The notes below the pieces were generated by a model. The model did no database searches, had not been told where the DNA came from, and worked only from the letters and a program-made list of their open reading frames with translations. Position numbers and translations under genes: made by a program. Shown here piece after piece: positions 16,857 to 26,272 of a stretch of 53,352 bases of DNA. Each line of letters begins with the position of its first letter. Within the stretch, counting starts at the first letter, position 1. This DNA comes from Sedimentitalea xiamensis. GTDB taxonomy: Bacteria > Pseudomonadota > Alphaproteobacteria > Rhodobacterales > Rhodobacteraceae. The stretch lies in assembly GCF_030164465.1 (NCBI RefSeq), contig NZ_JASNJE010000032.1:1-53352 (forward strand), written 5' to 3'.

Positions 16857-19800
16857 ATGCAGAACTCGCAACATCTGGCGCAATTGGTCGACTGGCGGGA
16901 TGACGTGACGCTGGTCCCGTATTCCGGCACGCAGATTCTCGATTTCGGGTTTCGATTGGACGCGCTGGACCTGAAGAACGCCCGGTTTGTCGAGCGGGTG
17001 ATCGGCGGCACCGAAAATGCGGACGAATGGGCGCTGGTCCCTCTGACCGGGAATGCCGAACTGGACGCAGCGATCGAAGACGCCGCCCATCCCGACGACG
17101 ACGAATATTCGGTGCGGCCGGTCGCGGCGCTGGAACCGTTCCTGTCAAAGTGGATGCCGGTGCCGGTTCTGCGCATCAAGACCGACCGCGGCGCCGGGGG
17201 CGAGGAGCGGTTCGATCCGGGCCCGTCCAGCTGGGCACGGATACGCACGGTCGAGCTTGAGGAACCGGATCCGGCGACGGGGCACACGCATCGTGTGCAA
17301 CTCGCGATCGACACCGCGCTGATCGATGCGGACCAAGGGTTCCAATATGTTTCCCCGGACCGCTCCGACGCGGAGAAATCCCGTGATTTCAGGTTCGTTT
17401 CCGATCCTGCCCGCATGGATTGGTTCCTGCGCCGGCTGGAACCGGACAGCCATGGCGAAATGCTGGACCTGCAGAAATGGGTGTCCGACTGGCTTGAGGA
17501 CACGTTCATGGCCTACAAGCGCGCGGAACGTCCGGGGCGGCGGATTTCGAAGGACGACCTGCCGCATCGTTTCGAACATTGGGCGCGCTACCTGGCCTAT
17601 CTGCGATTGATCGATCACGCCGTGAAAGTGCCGAAACTGCGGTTCGCCAATACGGTCAGTTCCCGTGACAGCGTCGCGCCGGTCGAGGTCGAACTGGTTC
17701 TGGACGTGGGGAATTCCCGCACCTGCGGCATACTGATCGAACGGTTTCCAGGCGAGGCCCGGCTGGACCTGGCCAGGTCGTTCCCGCTGGAAGTGCGCGA
17801 TCTGTCTCGGCCGGAACTGCACTATTCCGGCCTGTTCGAAAGCCGGGTCGAATTTTCGGAACACCGGATGGGCGATGAACGCTACGCCAGCCGGTCCGGA
17901 CGCCGCAACGCGTTCCTGTGGCCCAGCTTCGTGCGCATCGGACCCGAGGCGTTGCGGCTCGTGGCCTCCGAAGAAGGAACGGAAACCGCGTCCGGCCTGT
18001 CGAGCCCGAAACGGTATCTCTGGGACGACAAGCCGGTGCCGCAGGACTGGCGTTTCCACCATCATACCGATCCGAATACGCTTCCCAAGTCGCTGCGCGC
18101 GGCCATGCGCCACCTGAACGAAGCCGGGGATGTGATCGAACAGATCGAGGCGGACGAAAAGGCCCGGCTGCGCCCGCGCGGAAAGACATCCAGGTCGCCC
18201 GCGATCCGGCCCCGGTTCTCGCGGGCGTCGCTCTTCGGGTTCATGCTGGCGGAAACCATCGCCCACGCCCTGATCCAGGTGAACGCGCCAGCCTCGCGGG
18301 CGCGCCGTCCGCAATCGGAACTGCCGCGCCGGCTGGACCGGATCATCCTGACCCTGCCGACGGCGACCACGGCGCAGGAACAGGCGATCATCCGGTCCAA
18401 GGCCAAGGGTGCCCTGGCGCTGGTCTGGGCGATGATGGGGTTGAAGGACGGGGAAAGCAGCATTTCGCGGATGCCGGAACTGGTCGTCGAATGGGACGAG
18501 GCGAGCGCGACACAACTCGTCTATCTCTATTCCGAACTGACGCAGAAATTCGATGGACGGATCGACCGGTTCCTGACGCTCAAGGGAAAGCCGAGGGCGA
18601 TGGAGCCGGGCCAACCGCGGACTCCGTCCCTGCGGCTCGCCTGTATCGACATCGGCGGCGGCACCACCGACCTGATGGTGACGACCTATTGGGGCGAAGC
18701 GGGGCGGATGCTGCATCCGCGGCAGACCTTCCGCGAAGGGTTCCGGGTGGCGGGCGACGACATGCTGCAACGGATCATCGCGGCGGTGATCCTGCCCGGC
18801 CTGCAATCGGCGATCGAAGCGGCGGGCGGGCGGTTCGTCGGTGAAAAGCTGCGCGAACTCTTTGCCGGCGACATTGGCGGCCTGGATCAGCAAAGCGTGC
18901 AGAAACGGAGGCAATTCGCGCTGCGAGTCCTGATGCCGCTGTCTGTCGCGATCCTGAAAGCCTGCGAAACCGCCGGCGAGTTCCAGCCGCTCACCCTGCC
19001 GGTAAGCGATGTGCTGCCCCTGACGGAAGAACCGGGGGCCGGGACGCCGGTTCCCGATGCTCTGGTCGCCTATATCGAGGACGCGGCCCGCGACCTGGGT
19101 GCCGCGGATTTCAGGTTCCGCGACGTGGACCTGACCTTCAGCCGCGAGGATGTGGACGCGATCGCGCGCGAAGTGTTCCAGAAGGCGCTGAGCAACCTTG
19201 CGGAGGTGGTTGCGCATCTCGGGGTGGATGTGGTGCTGCTGACCGGCCGCCCGTCGCGGCTGCCCGCGGTGCGCGCCATTCTCGAGGAAATGCTCGTGGT
19301 GCCGCCGCATCGGCTGATTTCCATGCACAGCTACAAGACCGGACGCTGGTATCCGTTCCGCGATCCGGTCACGCAGCGCATCGGCGACCCGAAGTCCACC
19401 GTCGCCGTCGGCGGGATGCTGATCGCCCTGTCCGAAAGCCGGATCCCCAACTTCAAGGTGCAGACGAGCGCCTTCCGGATGCAGTCCACCGCCCGTTATA
19501 TCGGCGAGATGGACACATCCGGCCAGATCATGCAGGCCCGCCTGCTGTTCGCGGATGTCGATCTGGACGCGCGCAAGACCGAAAACGACCTGATCGCGGA
19601 GATCACGATGTATGCGCCGGTCTACCTAGGCTCGCGCCAGCTTCGGCTGGAGCGCTGGACGACGACGCCGCTCTACCGGCTGGATTTCGCGTCCCAGTCC
19701 GCGCAGTCGCGTGCGCCGCTGAAAGTCACTTTCGAGCGGACCGAGTTCGACGGCGACCCGGACCGGGAAACCAGCGAAACCGCGCTGCGCCGCGAAGCCA

Positions 19801-19937
19801 TGCGCGAAGCCTTCGCCGTGACCGAACTCGAAGACCGGGAAGGCACGGCGATGAAACCGGGCGAGGTCGACCTGCGTCTGCATACGCTGGGCTTTCAGGA
19901 TGAATACTGGATCGATACCGGACTGTTCCGGCTGTGA
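16857..19937 (+). CDS. srfB: SrfB family protein (actin-like ATPase fold)
   Basis: A 1026-residue cytoplasmic protein matching the SrfB family, called virulence factor in databases without a proven activity. It shows the hallmarks of the actin/Hsp70 ATPase superfamily: a phosphate-1 motif ELVLDVGNSRTCGILIE (Asp283), a phosphate-2 motif CIDIGGGTTDLMV (Asp598) and an adenosine-type motif LLTGRPSRLPAVR near residue 800. The frame is open 12 codons upstream of the chosen ATG. The start at 16857 is preferred because it follows the previous stop by 5 bases and has AAGG upstream. SrfB is regularly adjacent to SrfC, as here. It probably binds or hydrolyses ATP, and whether it polymerises is unknown. 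Confidence 0.88.
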   Translation: MQNSQHLAQLVDWRDDVTLVPYSGTQILDFGFRLDALDLKNARFVERVIGGTENADEWALVPLTGNAELDAAIEDAAHPDDDEYSVRPVAALEPFLSKWMPVPVLRIKTDRGAGGEERFDPGPSSWARIRTVELEEPDPATGHTHRVQLAIDTALIDADQGFQYVSPDRSDAEKSRDFRFVSDPARMDWFLRRLEPDSHGEMLDLQKWVSDWLEDTFMAYKRAERPGRRISKDDLPHRFEHWARYLAYLRLIDHAVKVPKLRFANTVSSRDSVAPVEVELVLDVGNSRTCGILIERFPGEARLDLARSFPLEVRDLSRPELHYSGLFESRVEFSEHRMGDERYASRSGRRNAFLWPSFVRIGPEALRLVASEEGTETASGLSSPKRYLWDDKPVPQDWRFHHHTDPNTLPKSLRAAMRHLNEAGDVIEQIEADEKARLRPRGKTSRSPAIRPRFSRASLFGFMLAETIAHALIQVNAPASRARRPQSELPRRLDRIILTLPTATTAQEQAIIRSKAKGALALVWAMMGLKDGESSISRMPELVVEWDEASATQLVYLYSELTQKFDGRIDRFLTLKGKPRAMEPGQPRTPSLRLACIDIGGGTTDLMVTTYWGEAGRMLHPRQTFREGFRVAGDDMLQRIIAAVILPGLQSAIEAAGGRFVGEKLRELFAGDIGGLDQQSVQKRRQFALRVLMPLSVAILKACETAGEFQPLTLPVSDVLPLTEEPGAGTPVPDALVAYIEDAARDLGAADFRFRDVDLTFSREDVDAIAREVFQKALSNLAEVVAHLGVDVVLLTGRPSRLPAVRAILEEMLVVPPHRLISMHSYKTGRWYPFRDPVTQRIGDPKSTVAVGGMLIALSESRIPNFKVQTSAFRMQSTARYIGEMDTSGQIMQARLLFADVDLDARKTENDLIAEITMYAPVYLGSRQLRLERWTTTPLYRLDFASQSAQSRAPLKVTFERTEFDGDPDRETSETALRREAMREAFAVTELEDREGTAMKPGEVDLRLHTLGFQDEYWIDTGLFRL

Positions 19938-19951
19938 AGGAGGAGGTCAAC

Positions 19952-22597
19952 ATGACGGGTCGGGAACAGGAGAAGTTGACAGAGGACTGCACGGAGTTCG
20001 CGGATCTGACACGGCAGGCGCTGGCCTGGATCGAGGATCCGGAGAACGCCGATCTGGTCGGGTCGGAAAGCAAGTCGCTGGTCCAGATGATGCGGCGCGG
20101 CGCGCGCCGTGCCCGGCGGCTCGCGCGGGCGGCGCAGTCGCGCATGTCGGTCAGCGTGTTCGGTCCAAGCCAGGCGGGCAAGTCGTTTCTGGTGTCGGTT
20201 CTTGCGCGACCGGACTCCGGCCCTCTGATCGCCGGTTTCAACGGACCGGGCGGCACCCTGGACTATATCCGCGAGATCAACCCCGAAGGAGAAGGCGAAA
20301 GCACCGGGCTCGTGACCCGGTTCACGATGGAACGGCATCCGACGCCGGACGGCCATCCGGTGCGCCTGACCTTGCTGAGCGAGGCGGATATCATCCGCAC
20401 GCTGGTCAACAGCTTCTTCATGGATGGCGACCGGTCGGAACCCAGCCCCGAGGCATCCGAGATCGCGGCCCATCTGGACGCGTTCAAATCCCTGTCCGGT
20501 CCGGCCAGACCGGGGCTTGATCCCGATGACGTGCACGAGATCGGCGCGTATTTCGAATCCGCCTTCGGACGCGAATCCTATGCGGTCGCCCTGCGTCCTT
20601 TCTGGGAGGACGCGGCCGCGATTGCTCCGGGGCTGAGCCTTGCGGACCGTGCCGCGTTCTTCGCGATCCTCTGGGGGCGGCATCCGGCGTTCTGCGATCT
20701 CTACGTCCGACTCGCAGAGGCGCTGGACCGGCTGGGCCATCCCGAAGAGGTGTTCGCGGGGCTAGACGCGCTGGTTCCGCGGGGAACCTCGATCATCGAC
20801 GTAAAGACCCTGAGCGGCGGCGCGGATGGCGCGCCGCTGGCACTGGTCACGGCCGACGGGCGATCGGCGCGGATGGAACGGTCGGTGGTGTGCGCCCTGG
20901 CGGCCGAACTGGTTCTGCCCATGAAAGCACTGCCGTCGCCCATGTTCGCGGCGACCGATCTCTTGGATTTCCCCGGCGCGCGAAACAGGTTCGAACAGGA
21001 TCTTGCCAAATCCCTTGCCGACGGCGGGGACGCGATCCTGCCGGACCTCTTGTTGCGCGGCAAGGTCGCCTATCTGTTCGACCGCTATGTGCAGAACCAG
21101 GAAATCACCTCCATGCTGCTTTGCATTCCCGACAGCAACATGGAAACCGTGGACCTGCCAGGTCTGGTACAGAACTGGATCGCGACGACGCACGGCGCGA
21201 CGCCGGAACAGCGGGCGCGGACCGATTGCGCACTCTTCATGGTCCTGACCAAGTTCGACAAGCATCTGGCGGATTCGGCGGCGCAGGGCGGGGATGAAAC
21301 CCGGTTCGAACGGCGCATGGCCGCCTCGCTTTTGGAAAAGTTCGGCCGGGGCAGCGACGATTGGGTGAACAACTGGGTGCCGGGGCAGCCGTTCACCAAC
21401 TGTTTCTGGCTGCGCAACCCGAACTTCTATGTCGAAGGGCTGATGGACTACGGGCCGGACAGGCGCGAAGTTCGAATTCGTCCGGACAAGCAGGCGAGGA
21501 TGACCGAACTTCGGTTGGGCTGTCTTGCGGCTCCTGCCGTGCAACGGCACTTCGCCGATCCCGGCGCCGCCTGGGACGCCGCGCTTGCGCTGAATGACGG
21601 CGGCGTGAGCTACCTGACGTCGGCGCTCGATAAGGTTTGCAAACCCGATAGCAAGCTCAGACAGATCCGGTTGCAACTGGATCAGGCGCGGGCGGAGCTG
21701 AAACAGGCGATCAGTCCATTTCACGTTTCCGACGACGTCGAAACCCGCATCGCCGAAAAGCGCGAGGCGGTGACAAGGGTTATCGACGACCTGGAACAGG
21801 CGCTGGCGCGGCATCGCTTCGGGGCGGTGCTGTCGTCCCTGATGGTGGATCAGGACGAGATCGAGGGCCGCATTGCCCGCGTGCCCAGTTCAGTCCGGAT
21901 CACCAGCGCCGTCAGCGCCGCCGGAGGGACAGGCGACGCCTCCGCGCCCGGAGCGCCCGCGTTGCAACGTCCGGGCCGTCCCGCGCGGCCGGACCGCCCT
22001 GTCGTGCCTGTCGCTGCGGCGTCGGATATCCGCACCATGACGCTGGAACAGTTCCAGGCGGAAACCGCCATCGAGATCTGGATCGACCGGCTGAAACGGT
22101 TCCGTGACGATCCGGCGCGGCGCAGGGCCTATGGCATGGGCGATAGCGCGACCGGGGACCTGGTGACCGAACTGATCCACGCGGCGCGGCGCACGGGGCT
22201 GGGGCACAGGACGGCGGCGCAGCTGGAAGAGATCAATTTCGGTCTGAATGTCGAAAAACAGGCCCAGCCCGCGTCGATCGTCGGCGCCGAGGCGATCAAC
22301 GCGTTCGTATCCACCCTCGGGATGCTCGACATCCCGGCAGGCAAGCGTCCCCATGTGCAGATGCCGGACGGCACGTCGCGCGCGATCTTCGATGCGCCCG
22401 CCGCTGCCGATACGGTGGACGATCTGCCCCCGCAACCCCTGGCCATCGCAGAGACGGTCTGGACCGATTGGGTCTTTGCGCTGGACGCGGTGTTCGTCGC
22501 CAACGCCAAGGATGGCGAGAACGGCGAAATCAACATCGAACAGAACCTGCGTCTGGGCGACCTGCTGAACGCGCTGTCGGGTCGCGCCGCGGCATGA
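19952..22597 (+). CDS. srfC: SrfC family P-loop GTPase-like protein
   Basis: An 881-residue cytoplasmic protein with a P-loop GPSQAGKS (71-78), a G3-like LLDFPGARNRF (DxxG 339-342) and a G4-like LTKFD (433-436), in the order expected of a GTPase. The ~260 residues between G1 and G3 are far more than in small GTPases and recall large, dynamin-like proteins. A coiled-coil-prone segment (about 565-635) and an alanine/proline linker (about 655-690) follow. The start at 19952 is chosen over 19934 because an AAGGAGGAGGT site precedes it. SrfC neighbours SrfB in many genomes. The 4-base ATGA overlap with the next gene indicates coupling. Nucleotide specificity is inferred from motifs only. Confidence 0.85.
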   Translation: MTGREQEKLTEDCTEFADLTRQALAWIEDPENADLVGSESKSLVQMMRRGARRARRLARAAQSRMSVSVFGPSQAGKSFLVSVLARPDSGPLIAGFNGPGGTLDYIREINPEGEGESTGLVTRFTMERHPTPDGHPVRLTLLSEADIIRTLVNSFFMDGDRSEPSPEASEIAAHLDAFKSLSGPARPGLDPDDVHEIGAYFESAFGRESYAVALRPFWEDAAAIAPGLSLADRAAFFAILWGRHPAFCDLYVRLAEALDRLGHPEEVFAGLDALVPRGTSIIDVKTLSGGADGAPLALVTADGRSARMERSVVCALAAELVLPMKALPSPMFAATDLLDFPGARNRFEQDLAKSLADGGDAILPDLLLRGKVAYLFDRYVQNQEITSMLLCIPDSNMETVDLPGLVQNWIATTHGATPEQRARTDCALFMVLTKFDKHLADSAAQGGDETRFERRMAASLLEKFGRGSDDWVNNWVPGQPFTNCFWLRNPNFYVEGLMDYGPDRREVRIRPDKQARMTELRLGCLAAPAVQRHFADPGAAWDAALALNDGGVSYLTSALDKVCKPDSKLRQIRLQLDQARAELKQAISPFHVSDDVETRIAEKREAVTRVIDDLEQALARHRFGAVLSSLMVDQDEIEGRIARVPSSVRITSAVSAAGGTGDASAPGAPALQRPGRPARPDRPVVPVAAASDIRTMTLEQFQAETAIEIWIDRLKRFRDDPARRRAYGMGDSATGDLVTELIHAARRTGLGHRTAAQLEEINFGLNVEKQAQPASIVGAEAINAFVSTLGMLDIPAGKRPHVQMPDGTSRAIFDAPAAADTVDDLPPQPLAIAETVWTDWVFALDAVFVANAKDGENGEINIEQNLRLGDLLNALSGRAAA

Positions 22598-23601
22598 CCC
22601 TGACCGTCCATCCCGATCCGCAGGAACGCGCAGGCGGGTATGCGTTTCTTCAACTTCCCGCGGGCAGCCTTCCCGAGGGCGCGACAACGGTGGCGGTCTT
22701 TGACGCCTACACCGAACGCTGGTTGGCGTCGTCGGACGCGCCGGGCGCACAGATCGGGATCGGTGACGCCAACTGGCAATCGGAACGGGTGGATTTCGGC
22801 CCCTATGACGTGCAACGTGGAAAAGGGGGGGACCGTTTGCGTATCGGCCCGGAAATCGTCAACAAGTTGCAGGAATACGCACCGCTGCGGTTGGTCGTCG
22901 GCGACCGGGGATTCGATGTCAGCTGGCCCGACACGGTGCCGCCGCGCGCCGGGGCGGCGGTTCTGGGAGGATTGCAGGCGGTCGCGCGCGAACGGAGACC
23001 CGCCGAGAACGAACGGTTTGTCGGCAAGGTCCGGACCGAACCGGTCCCCGACGCGCCGGGTCCTGCGCCGATCCCCGAAGACCTGTCCGGTGACGATACC
23101 GGGACCAGGACGGGCAGCCTGATCCTGCCGATCCTGGTCTTGGTGCTGGCGCTTCTCGCCGGTCTTGCCGCTTGGATCTTCTGGCCGGGTGATACGGAGC
23201 GGACGGCGGAAAACCCGCCGCAGGAAAACCCTTGCAGCCTGTCTGCGTTGCAGGCGATCGGCGGAGGCTTCGGGAATGCGGAACAGGCGATCCGGTCCTG
23301 CGGCGCCGATGTGTCGCCCGACACGGTCTTGCGGCTGGTGGAAGACGCCGCCGCCGGACAGGACGGCGCAGCGCTCCTTCTGTTCGGCAAGCTTTATGAC
23401 AAAGAGATCCTGCACGATCCCATTGAAACCGGGATCGGCTTGCGGTTTGATGACGATCCGGCACAGGCTGCGGAATACTACTTTCGCGCGGCTCAGGCGG
23501 GGTCGGGTGAGGCGCACGAGCGGCTGGCGCAGACTTGCTTGCGGCTGGCCGGGTCGGATGCAACCTTGGACAAGGGAGCCTACAATGACTATTGCCCGTA
23601 A
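22594..23601 (+). CDS. Single-pass membrane protein with Sel1-like periplasmic end
   Basis: A 335-residue protein starting in the srfC stop (ATGA). Residues 1-115 form a soluble beta-rich cytoplasmic domain with no family I recognise (AGGYAFLQLPAGSLPEGA, RLRIGPEIVNKLQEYAPLRLVVG). Residues 175-197 span the membrane. The C-terminal part (214-335) has helical Sel1-like motifs (AAAGQDGAALLLFGKLYD, DPAQAAEYYFRAAQAGSGEAHERLAQ) that typically bind other proteins. It overlaps the VWA gene by 17 bases. The same topology as the 13843 and 15565 products suggests a common membrane complex. The longer frame back to 22468 is rejected because it lies inside srfC. Confidence 0.75.
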   Translation: MTLTVHPDPQERAGGYAFLQLPAGSLPEGATTVAVFDAYTERWLASSDAPGAQIGIGDANWQSERVDFGPYDVQRGKGGDRLRIGPEIVNKLQEYAPLRLVVGDRGFDVSWPDTVPPRAGAAVLGGLQAVARERRPAENERFVGKVRTEPVPDAPGPAPIPEDLSGDDTGTRTGSLILPILVLVLALLAGLAAWIFWPGDTERTAENPPQENPCSLSALQAIGGGFGNAEQAIRSCGADVSPDTVLRLVEDAAAGQDGAALLLFGKLYDKEILHDPIETGIGLRFDDDPAQAAEYYFRAAQAGSGEAHERLAQTCLRLAGSDATLDKGAYNDYCP

Positions 23602-25540
23602 TTGGGGTTTCCCGCGGTCGGTTGCGTCGCGTGCAATGTCCGTTGGCTACGGACTGCTGATCGCCTGCGTGCTGTCCGCGACCGGCGCGATGGCGGAAGG
23701 CATCATTCGGCCGCTGCTCGCGGAAGGCCGGGAGACCGTCTATCAAAGGGTCCTGACGCGCCCCGGCGCCATGCAACACACTGCGCCGGGGGAAAGCGCC
23801 AGCCAAAGCTACGCCGCGTTTCAGCCGCTCTATGTCTATGATGCGGAGCCGGGGTGGTATCAGGTCGGGCCTTCGGTGTCCGCGGGCCCGGTGGGGTGGG
23901 TGCCGTCCGAAGACGTGGTTCAGTGGAAACAGAACATCATCGGCGCATTCACCAACAGCGCCGGACGAAACCGCCAGTTCCTGTTCGACAGCGAAGACCG
24001 GTTGCGCGGGATGATGGAACACGAAGCCCTGCGCGAGTTGCAGACGCAGATGCTGAACGAGGCCGCCAACGATGCGCTGCCCCCGGAGCGGGGCGTGGTC
24101 GCCGTCGAGCCGGCGGAATACGTGAACATCGTCGATCAGCTTTACCTGATGCCGATCCTCGATTTCACCCAGGATCTGCACCCCCTGAACTATGAAGAGA
24201 ACCTTCTGATGAAGGTCGCATCGGTCCCGCTGCGGGAAGAGGGCGCGACCGGGCCGGCCTCGGATACGGAGTTCGACGCCGGGATCGTGTTCGTCTTCGA
24301 CACCACCAGGTCGATGGATCCCTATATCCAGCGCACGCAGAAGGCGGTCGAAAGGATCGTCGGCGACCTGCGGGGCAGCGAGATCGGCGACAAGGTGCAT
24401 TTCGGCGTCGTGGCGTTTCGCGACAGCACCGATGCGGCCCCGGCTCTGGAATACCGCACCCGCACGCTTCTGCCGCTTCAGAGGCGTCAGGACCAGACGC
24501 CCGTTATCGCCACGATACGCGCCGCCACGCAGGTCGCCGATGCCAATTCGCCGGGATTCAACGAAGACAGCCTCGCCGGTGTCGAGGACGCGGTCGATCT
24601 CACCGACTGGACCGGCGTAGGCACGGATCCCTATGACGCCCGGATCGTGATCCTGATCACCGATGCCGGCCCCAAGGATGTGCGCGACCCCAACGCCCGA
24701 TCCCAGATCGGCGCGAAGGAACTTCAGCGCAACGCCCAGGACAAGGGCATCACGATCATGACGCTGCACCTGCAAACGCCGGCGGGCGGCGAGGCCCAGC
24801 ACGCCTATGCCGCGAGTCAGTATCGCGACCTGTCGCGGTTTCACAACGACTCGTTCTATTATGAAATCGAGAACGGTACGCCGCAGGCGCTGGAAGACAC
24901 GGTGACGCGGCTGGTGTCCGCCGTGACCGACGTGATCCGCGTGGCGCGCAACGAAGCCAGGCTCCTGAGCCCCGAGGAAACCGGCCCAGAACTGGTCAAC
25001 CTCTCGCTGGCGCTGAAACTGGCCTATCTGGGCCAGAAGAAAGGCACCCAGGCGCCGGATGTCATCGAAGGCTGGGTGTCGGAAAAGGCGGTGGAAGACC
25101 CCGGAAAACTGGCCATAGAACCGCGGCTTCTCGTGACCAGGAACGAAATGGCCACGATGGCCGACCTGCTGACCGAACTTTCCGACCTGGGAGAACGCAG
25201 CCGCGGCGCGGAGGACGCGGCGAATTTCTTCAACCAGGTGCGCGATGTGGTGGCGCGCATGGCGCAGAACCCGGACCGGTTGATCAGCACCGACAGCGAT
25301 ACGCTGGGCGGCGCGCTCGAGTTTCTCGAAGATCTGCCCTATGAAAGCCAGCTCATGCTGACCACCGAAGACCGCTGGGCGCAAAGCGCCATGAACCGGC
25401 GGGCGATTCTGGACGGAATGCGGCAGAAACTGGTGCAATATCGCAAGTGGCTGTTGGACCCCGACGTCTGGACGCCGTTGTTCGAAGACTCGCCGGACGG
25501 TGAATATGTGTTCGCGATGCCCTTTGACGTGTTGCCCTAG
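23585..25540 (+). CDS. Secreted VWA-domain protein with SH3-like domain
   Basis: A 651-residue periplasmic protein. A signal peptide covers about 1-37 (VGYGLLIACVLSATGAMA). An SH3-like domain follows (about 60-105: FQPLYVYDAEPGWYQVG...VGWVPSEDV). The von Willebrand A domain (about 232-440) has a metal-site motif FVFDTTRSMD (Asp239, Thr241, Ser243) plus ILITDAGPKD, consistent with metal-dependent ligand binding. The C-terminal 200 residues are helical and acidic. The ATG at 23585 has a GGGAG site and overlaps the preceding gene by 17 bases. An internal ATG at 23636 would also give a good signal peptide. It probably recognises a periplasmic partner or substrate. Confidence 0.85.
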   Translation: MTIARNWGFPRSVASRAMSVGYGLLIACVLSATGAMAEGIIRPLLAEGRETVYQRVLTRPGAMQHTAPGESASQSYAAFQPLYVYDAEPGWYQVGPSVSAGPVGWVPSEDVVQWKQNIIGAFTNSAGRNRQFLFDSEDRLRGMMEHEALRELQTQMLNEAANDALPPERGVVAVEPAEYVNIVDQLYLMPILDFTQDLHPLNYEENLLMKVASVPLREEGATGPASDTEFDAGIVFVFDTTRSMDPYIQRTQKAVERIVGDLRGSEIGDKVHFGVVAFRDSTDAAPALEYRTRTLLPLQRRQDQTPVIATIRAATQVADANSPGFNEDSLAGVEDAVDLTDWTGVGTDPYDARIVILITDAGPKDVRDPNARSQIGAKELQRNAQDKGITIMTLHLQTPAGGEAQHAYAASQYRDLSRFHNDSFYYEIENGTPQALEDTVTRLVSAVTDVIRVARNEARLLSPEETGPELVNLSLALKLAYLGQKKGTQAPDVIEGWVSEKAVEDPGKLAIEPRLLVTRNEMATMADLLTELSDLGERSRGAEDAANFFNQVRDVVARMAQNPDRLISTDSDTLGGALEFLEDLPYESQLMLTTEDRWAQSAMNRRAILDGMRQKLVQYRKWLLDPDVWTPLFEDSPDGEYVFAMPFDVLP

Positions 25541-25546
25541 AGGCCC

Positions 25547-26272
25547 ATGACGGACGGTCTGATCCTGCGTGACGGTGACATCAGCCTGCGCGACGGCGAC
25601 CGGGCGTTTCGGTTGCGGGTGGACGAATTCTCGCTGGCGGCGGGGAAGACCGTGGCCCTTACCGGGGCGAGCGGGTCGGGAAAGACCCTGCTGCTGGAAT
25701 TGCTGGGCCTGTTGCGGGCGCCAGGCGGCGGGACGCGGTATCGCTGGGAGGGGCAGGGCGGGGTCGATCTGGCCGGCCTCTGGTCCAGGGGCGCGCGCAG
25801 CGCCGACCTTGCGCGGACTCGGGGCCGGCTGTTCGGCTTCGTGCCCCAGACCGGCGGGCTCATGCCTTTCCTGACCGTGTCCGAGAACATCGCCCTGCCG
25901 CAACGGGTGAACGGACGGACCGACGCGGCAAGGTGCGATGCCCTGATCGACCGTCTCGGGTTGCGGGATGTGGCGGCGATTCGTCCGGGCGCCCTGTCCA
26001 TCGGCCAGCGCCAGCGCACGGCGATCGCACGCGCGCTGTCCCACAGGCCGGCCTTCGTGATCGCCGACGAACCGACCGCCGCGCTGGACAGCGACAGTGC
26101 CGATACGGTGCTTGACCTCCTTTTGGATGTCGCGAAGTCGGAAGGCAGTGGCGTCATCCTGTCCTCCCATGATGTGGAGCGCCTCGCCCGGTTCGACATT
26201 CCCAGGCTGCGCCTGTCGGTGCGCACCGTCGGAAATGCCGTCACCAGTTCCCCGGAGGCCGTTCCATGCTGA
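25547..26272 (+). CDS. ABC transporter ATP-binding protein (LolD/MacB type)
   Basis: A 241-residue ATPase with Walker A GASGSGKT (40-47), signature LSIGQ (150-154, Ile in place of the usual first Gly), Walker B VIADEP (171-176) followed by the TAALD D-loop, and a switch His198. Size and sequence fit the LolD/MacB/FtsE group that pairs with four-span permeases. It starts 6 bases after the VWA gene and overlaps the permease by 7 bases. In the operon it would energise periplasmic partners. No solute-binding protein or adaptor is encoded nearby. Confidence 0.92.
   Translation: MTDGLILRDGDISLRDGDRAFRLRVDEFSLAAGKTVALTGASGSGKTLLLELLGLLRAPGGGTRYRWEGQGGVDLAGLWSRGARSADLARTRGRLFGFVPQTGGLMPFLTVSENIALPQRVNGRTDAARCDALIDRLGLRDVAAIRPGALSIGQRQRTAIARALSHRPAFVIADEPTAALDSDSADTVLDLLLDVAKSEGSGVILSSHDVERLARFDIPRLRLSVRTVGNAVTSSPEAVPC

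Noticed and set aside
22919-26170. 1083-aa minus-strand open frame antisense to the VWA and ABC genes
   Set aside because: The sense genes carry clear signal peptide, VWA and ABC motifs; the antisense product is His/Arg/Gln-rich without domains.
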